Source of the DNA: Camelus bactrianus
Lineage: Eukaryota > Chordata > Mammalia > Artiodactyla > Camelidae
Length of the DNA stretch: 64,000 nucleotides
Reading direction: 5' to 3'
Assembly (NCBI RefSeq): GCF_048773025.1
Contig: NC_133545.1
Coordinates: forward strand, 79,322,001-79,386,000
Shown here: positions 58,240 through 64,000 of the stretch, one piece after another
Numbering within the stretch: the first letter of the stretch is position 1
Layout: each line of letters opens with the position of its first letter
Position numbers and translations under genes: made by a program
The notes under the pieces: generated by a model
The model's input: only the letters and a program-made list of their open reading frames with translations
Databases searched by the model: none
What the model was told of the DNA's origin: nothing

Positions 58240-59828
58240 GTCACCTCATTTTGTCTGAGATGCTATGTGTATTTTTATGCTTGTCATTGGCTAGTTATGT
58301 TTCTCCACCTTGGAGTAGTGGCCTTCTGTAGGTGACAGCCCATGCACTCCAGCGGTGCACTCCCCTCCCGTCACCCAAGCTGTGTGCTCTAGGGGTGACC
58401 CTTAAGGGCTGTGAGGGTCCTTCTCTTGTGGTGGGCTGACTTTGTGTGCTGCTGGCTTGCTTGGCCCTGGCCTAGTTGGTTGCTGGGACCCACCTTGTGT
58501 GGATGCTGCTGGTTAGTGAGGCCTGGTCATGAGGCAGTCGCCTGCAGAACCCTAGGAGGCCCTGGGCTAGTGCTGGCTCACTGGTGGGCAGAGTCAGGGT
58601 CCAGAAGACTCCAGGGCTGTTGCCCATCCACTGGTGGGTGAAGCCAGGTCCTGAGGTTAGTGCCAGCCTACTGGCAGCCAGAGCCAGGTCCTGGAGTCTG
58701 GGGCCAAGGGATCCCAGAGCTAGTGTCAGATCACTTGTCGGGGGACACCAGTTTCTGACACAGTTGAGCATAGGTTCTGGGGTGTCCTGAAGCTTACGTT
58801 GGCCTGCTAATGGCCAGCTGGTCCCAGCATAGGGTCTGGCCTGCTGTGGACAGGCTGGGTCCACAGGCTGTGGGATTATGGTTTTCTTGCATCTGGTGTC
58901 TGCCCCTGGTGGGTGAAGCTGGTCTAGAGGAAAATGCAGGCTTCCTGGAGGGCAGGGCCTGTGCTTTGTGCAGTGCCCAGCCACTGGTGGGTGGGGCTGG
59001 GTCTTGGCCCTCTGATGGGCAGGGCCCTGTCTAGAGGCATGTCTCTGGATGGCTTTGGAATCAGGAAGTCTTTAGGCAGCCTGTCCACTGATGGGTAGGG
59101 CTGTGTGCCATCTGCTTAGTTATTTAGCTTGATGCGTCCCAGCACTGGCACCTGCAGCCTGTTGGGTGGAGTCAGGTCTTGGTGCCAGTGAGCTAGAGGG
59201 AGGGTCCCAAGATGGCGGCCGCCATCAGCAGTGTTCACGTGGTAGAAAGCTCCCAAGTATGGCTGCCACCAGTGTGTCTACACAGGGTGAACCGCAGCCT
59301 CCCTCCCCTCCTGGCCACCTCGCCCCTCCAGGAGACTCTCCAAGGCCAGCAGGTAGGTCTGGCTCAGGCTTCTGTCAAATCACTGCTTTTGCCCTGAATC
59401 CTGGTGTGTATGAGATTTTGTGTGTGCCCTTTAAGAATGAAGTCTCTTTTATCCCCAGTCCTGCGGGACTCCCCACATTAAGCACCAGTGGTCTTTGAAG
59501 TCAAATGCTCTGGGGGTTTGTCTTCCTGATGCAGGACCGCTGGGGTGGGGAGCCTGATGTGGGTCTCCCAACTCTCTCTCCTGTAGAAGAAATTCTGCAA
59601 TGTAATTATTCTCCAGTTTGGGGGTTGCCCACTTGGGGGTATGGGACTGATTATGAATCTACCCCTCTCATTGTGGTTCTTTCTTTATGTCTCAGTTGTA
59701 GAAGATCTTTTCTGGTAGGTTCTGGTCTTTTTGATCAATGGTTCTGCAGATAGTTGTGACTCGGTGTGCTCGTGAGAGGAGGTGGATCTCAGGGTCTTTC
59801 TACTCTGCCATCTTAGCCAGTCTCTGCC
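58240..59828 (-). promoter_or_regulatory. L1 5' UTR with YY1-like sites and degenerate tandem units
   Basis: About 1.6 kb of G+C-rich DNA. Two AAGATGGC motifs match the YY1 core: one at the very 5' end (antisense gccatcttagcc near 59807-59818) and one in aagatggcggccgccatc at 59209-59226, where both orientations overlap. Between 58500 and 59110 a loose 60-100 bp unit built on ccactggtgggtg and ccaggtcctg recurs. This is the internal promoter region of the element. Confidence 0.75.
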
Positions 59829-60594
59829 AAGGTCAGTACATTTTAAACATTACCCTCAAAGAAGATCTGGTTCATTTGAGGTTTCAACTCTTTCCTGCTG
59901 CCAAACTTGAAATATTGCAGGGAAACTTTTTCAAAGATATTGACCACCAAGCTGTTATTTTTGGGCAACCTTCTAGTCATTCCTGTTTTAAAACTTCATC
60001 TCACTCAGATAAATACTCAGCTGAAGTAAAGTATTACTTCAGTCAGAGCTCAGAGCTCCCTCTTTCGGGCTCTTTCCCATTCTAAGGTCTTCATGTCACC
60101 TCCTGTTGAGCCTGCTTCTCTTTCCGCAGACTTTCGGGTTCCCATCTCTGGGCAGTATCAGGAAGAAGAAAGAAGTGTGTGTTTCTGTGGGTAACACACT
60201 TAGGTGGAAATATGGGAAGGTCACGTATATCTTTGTTTTCATCATATGTGCTTGGCCCTGGTGCCCCACTGCAGCTGATGGTTGCTGTCAGCTCCGTTAT
60301 GCTGGATGTACCCAATGTTGGCTTTTCTTGTGGCAGTTAGATGATCTTCAGGGACCTCGGTGGGCCCTCCTGCAGCCTCGTCGCTGAGTGATCCTCTGGA
60401 GACATGACTGCTTCCTCCCACACTCCGGTGCCGGGTCTGTCTGAGAGTTTTGAGGTCACTTAACCTTAGCAGCAAGGGCTGCCTGCAGAGTCTGCCTGTC
60501 AGCAAACCACAGCGAGAAGCCAGCACTCACTGGTCCTTTGTTGTCTTGCGTCAGATTCCCTAGAAACTAGACTTACTGGGGTGATCATTTCACA
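59829..60594. other. Unique DNA
   Basis: A plus-strand frame 59738-60085 starts inside the L1 end and runs through unique sequence. It is not recognised. A pyrimidine tract with AG (ctgcttctctttccgcag) at 60112-60129 looks like a splice acceptor, but no exon can be named. Confidence 0.4.
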
Positions 60595-60668
60595 ACATAC
60601 ACAAATATCAAATCATGTTGTGCACCTGAAGCTAATATAATGTATGTCAGTTACACCTTAAAAAATTC
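60595..60668 (+). mobile_element. L1 3' end fragment
   Basis: caaatcatgttgtgcacctg, aagctaatataatgtatgtc, agttacaccttaaaaaa is the tip of an old L1 3' end. Confidence 0.75.
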
Positions 60669-62170
60669 TCCAGGAAAAGGCTCTGAGATAAGAAAGAATT
60701 TGAGTGCAAGTGATTCGTTAAGGCAGTGCTTTCAGAAAAAGCCAGCAAGGGAGTAGCAGTGTGGACAGGGGTGAAGGGGAGGAAGGTAAGCGAGGGTGAG
60801 CTTCCAAACGGATTCTCAGGGAGGGTGGCTGCAGCCTGATGCCTCAGAACTCTGAGCCTCAGAGATGCCTGGACCTGAGCAAGGTCACCCCCACCCCCAA
60901 CACACTTCCATGCATGCGTGCACATCAGTCCATCTGTGGTGAAGGGCCATGGGGGTGGGGCCACCTGGGCTCTGTGCTCCTGCAGACAGAGTCAGCTCCA
61001 GGAGGCTGAGGATGTCTTCTGGAAAAAATCACAGGTGCAGAGCTCTGGAGGCAAGAACAAAGGGAAGCAGGGGGGAAGGGTGCAGAGAAAACAGTCCCCG
61101 GGGCTGGGCAGAGCACAGATGATGACTGCTACATCTGTATTTAGAAGTGCTTTCAAACTTGAGGGGAGAATGTCTTTAGTTCCTTCTGGATCCTCTACAG
61201 AGGGCAGGAGCCGCACGCGATGCTCCTCCCTGCCCCACAACTCCTGTTCCCTAAGTGGTCCCTCTTCCTCTAGCTCCTCCAGCCTGTAGCTCAGCTCCAG
61301 CAGAGCCAGATGCGCAGTTCTCCTGGTCTGTGTACCCGCCACCCACCAACCCTTTCATCTCACAACTGGCCGTTTGGCCGCTGCCATCCCTGTCATCTTT
61401 GTCATGTCAGTCCTCAGCTTTGTGTGTGTGTGTGTCCACATGTGTCTTTGTGCATGTTCATACACATGTGAAAGCACGAGTCATGGGGAAAAGGGAAACA
61501 ACTCACCATTTTGGTCTCAAATGATCAACTATTCATATCTTTCCATAAATTAGGTGTGTTGCCTTTTTGAAGCCCATCTAGTACTTTGCCTTCCTCATCC
61601 TGTGTCAGCTCGTTGTAGCCCAGACTGCTGGGCAGGGCCGCAGGCGGGGCTGGCACGTTCCCCTTAGGCTACTGGACCTTTCCTTCTGCTGTCCACACAT
61701 CCTATTCTGCCTGTCACAGACACCCCCGCTGGCTCCCTGTTCCTTCTGGCTGCACGCTGGGTCTCTCTGGTTCCCTGCTTATTTCTTGGAAAACTGCCTG
61801 TAGAAATACCAGTCACTCCTGCTCACCCCTCTAATTGGTTGAGGGATAGTCAATTACATGCATGTTGTGAGTTAAGTGACCAGACATGAGATTCCTCAGA
61901 TCTGCCCTACTGGTCACACCCCCCTCCCTTCAGAAACGCCAAGTGTACCCACGAGGTAGAGTAGCGGGAGGACAAGGGGAGTGCCACTGTGCTAGCAGAT
62001 GTGGGGTGGGCATGAGAGGATTAGCCACGGAGTTTCCTCCGCCTCCCTGTGCTCTCTCGTCCCTGAGCCTTATCCGCCCACCAGATGGGGCCTCCAGGGC
62101 TGCAGGAGGACTTCTCACTGCAGAAACAGCAAAACAAGGCGTCAGTGTTTTTAACTAAGGTATACTTGTT
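60669..62170. other. Unique DNA, moderately G+C rich
   Basis: Open frames on both strands (60647-61342) without known domains; CTCCTC and GT runs (61425-61440). No gene supported. Confidence 0.4.
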
Positions 62171-62171
62171 T

Positions 62172-62230
62172 TATGCATTACAACAGAAACTAACATGACA
62201 TTGCAGATCAACTGTACTTGAATTTAAAAA
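62172..62230 (+). mobile_element. L1 3' tip, sense
   Basis: acagaaactaacatgacatt, gcagatcaactgtacttgaa, tttaaaaat: the last bases of an L1 3' UTR, lying head-on against the reversed L1 that follows. Confidence 0.75.
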
Positions 62231-64000
62231 TTCCAGTGGAAAGTAGTTGATTTACAATATTTTTTTGAGGTATAGCTGATTTGCAATATTGTGTAAGTTT
62301 CTGGTTTACAGCATAGTGATTCAGTCATGCATATATATATTATTTTTCATTATAGGTTATTACTAGATACTGAATGTAGTTCCTTGTGCTGTATGTCACA
62401 ACCTTGTTGTTTACCTATTTCATATGTAGAAGTTTGTATCTGCTAATCCCAAACTCCTAATTTATGCTTTCCTCACCTCTAACCCCTTTAGTAGCCATAA
62501 TTTTCTTTCCTATGTCTGTGGGTCTTTTTCTATTTTGTAAATAAGTTCATTTGTATCATCTTTTTAGATTACATATATCACTGATATCATGATATTTGTC
62601 CTTCTCTTATTTACTCCTTTTAGTATGAGAATCTCTAGGTCCATCCATGTTGCTGCAAATGGCATTATTTCATTCTTTTCTATGGCTGAGCAGTACGTCA
62701 TCTTTATCATTCATTTGTCAGTAGACATTGAGTTTACTTCCATGTCTTGGCTATCGTAAATAGTGCTGCTATGAACATTGGGATGCATATATCTTTTCGA
62801 GTTACAGTTTGATTCAGATGTATACCCAGAGGTGGGATTGCTGGATCATATAATAACTATTTTTAGTTTTTTAAGTAGCCTCCATACTGTTCTCCATAGT
62901 GACTACACCAAATTACATTCCCACCAACAGTGTAGGAGGATTCCCTTTTCTCCACAGCCTCTCCAGCATTTATCATTTTTAATGATGGCCGTTCTGACTG
63001 GTGTGAGGTGATACCTCATTGTAGTTTTGATTTACGTGTCTCTGATAATTAGCAATACTGAGCATCTTTTCATATGCCTATTGGCCATATGTATGTCTTT
63101 GGAGAAATGTATATTTAGGTATTCTGCCCATTTTTTGACTGGGTTTTGCTTGTTTGTTTGTTTGTTACTGAGTTGTATGAGCTGTTTATATATTCTGGAA
63201 ATTAAGCCCGTATCAATCACATCATTTGCAACTATTTTCTCCCATTCTGTGGGTTGTCTTTGTTTATGGTTTCCTTTGCTGTGCAAAAGCTTGTAAGTTT
63301 GATTAGGTCCCATTTGTTTATTTTTGCTTCTATTTCTGCTACCTTGGGAGACCGACCTAGGAAAACATTGCTATGATTTATGTCAGTTACCATTTATGTC
63401 AGGGAATGTTTTGCCTATGTTTTCTTCTAGGAAGTTTATGGTGTCTTGTTTCATATTTAAGTCTTTAAGCCATTTTGAGTTTATTTTTGTGCATGGTGTG
63501 AGGATGTGTTCTAACTTCATTAATTTACATACAGCTGTCCAGCTTTCCCAAAATCACTTGCCAAAGACACTGTCTTTTCTCCATTGTGTATTCTTGCCTC
63601 CTTTGTGGAAGATTAATTGATCTTAGGTATGTGGTTTTGTTTCTGGGCTCTATTCTATTTCAGTGATCTGTATGTCTGTTTTTGTGCCAATACCACACTG
63701 TTTTGATTACTGTAGCTCTGTAGTTTTTCCTGAAGTCTGGGAGGATTATGCCTCCGGCTTTGTTCTTTTTCTTCATTATTACTTTGGCAATTCTGGGTCT
63801 TTTGTGATTCTGTATTATTAGGATTATTCTAGTTCTGTGAAAAATGTCCTGTGTAATTTGATAGGAATCACATTAAATCTGTAGATTGCTTCGGGTATTA
63901 TGGCCATTTTAACAATATTAATTTTTCTAATCCACAAGCATGAGATGTCTTTCCATTTCTTTAAATCATCTCTAATTTTATCAGTATTTTAAAGTTCTCT
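62231..64000 (-). mobile_element. L1, antisense, cut by the window end
   Basis: Reversed 3' UTR (gaggtatagctgatttgcaa, gtgctgtatgtcacaacctt), then ORF2 C-terminus: the minus frame 63032-63313 reads [17 protein letters not shown] and [20 protein letters not shown], standard L1 ORF2. ORF2 is broken. The element continues past 64000. Confidence 0.95.

Larger units (their letters stand above)
53195..59828 (-). mobile_element. Nearly full-length L1, antisense, inactive
   Basis: About 6.6 kb, close to a complete L1. From right to left: a 5' end reading GGCAGAGACTGGCTAAGATG (59828 down), a G+C-rich 5' UTR to about 58240, ORF1 (about 57240-58231), ORF2 (about 53540-56980), a 3' UTR, and an A tail seen as poly(T) near 53203. 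Stops and indels interrupt both ORFs. No clean target-site duplication was found. Confidence 0.92.

Noticed and set aside
57918-58331. 137-codon hydrophobic plus-strand membrane protein
   Set aside because: It is the antisense shadow of the L1 ORF1 coiled coil.
58472-58984. 170-codon minus-strand gene in GC-rich DNA
   Set aside because: It lies wholly within the L1 5' UTR tandem units.
23961-64000. Exons of VPS41 or CFAP144P1/FAM183B, the neighbours expected from human gene order
   Set aside because: No sequence recognisable as either was found; they must lie beyond the window or, for the latter, be lost or too decayed to see.

Overview
The window is mammalian nuclear DNA, most likely from a camelid. 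The main clue is seven copies of a SINE whose body is almost a tRNA-Ala(AGC) gene, followed by an A/T-rich tail built on taaataaa and attacctcccc. This matches my memory of the camelid Vic-1-type SINE. The LINE-1 3' ends are of the artiodactyl kind. There are no bacterial features, no CRISPR array and no plasmid or phage genes.

Only one host gene can be supported: the first coding exon of AMPH (amphiphysin) on the minus strand at 23646-23714. It lies in a CpG island (about 23190-23960) that holds its promoter and 5' UTR. Because AMPH runs leftward, positions 1-23645 are AMPH intron 1 (beginning) and positions above about 23960 are the upstream flank. In human the next gene on that side is VPS41 (with CFAP144P1/FAM183B between), but I found no exon of either here.

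Layout. 1-23.6 kb: intron with old L2, MIR, MaLR and L1 fragments, five SINEs, and three L1 3' fragments with clear target-site duplications (TSDs), one of only about 50 bp. 23.2-24.0 kb: AMPH exon 1 and CpG island. 24-34.8 kb: a 5'-truncated L1, several LTR fossils (one inside another) and an old L1 carrying a younger L1 tail. 35-40 kb: a decayed gag-like segment split by an L1, then an L1 carrying both a SINE and a solo LTR. 40-47.6 kb: SINE, L1s, and a composite in which a GC-rich segment resembling an old L1 5' UTR carries seven NRF1-like motifs in a two-monomer (63 + 66 bp) tandem array, flanked by ERV LTR fossils. 47.6-53 kb: old L1 and L2-type sequence plus MIR. 53.2-59.8 kb: a nearly full-length but inactive L1 with 5' UTR, ORF1 and ORF2. 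59.8-64 kb: unique sequence, then another L1 cut by the window edge.

The genes do not form a pathway. The biology lies in the regulation of one neuronal endocytosis gene and in layered retrotransposon insertions, several of which bring CpG-rich or promoter-like DNA. The best candidate for something undescribed is the NRF1-motif array at 45.1-45.55 kb. It is open in reading frame on both strands, because its repeat spacings are all multiples of three.
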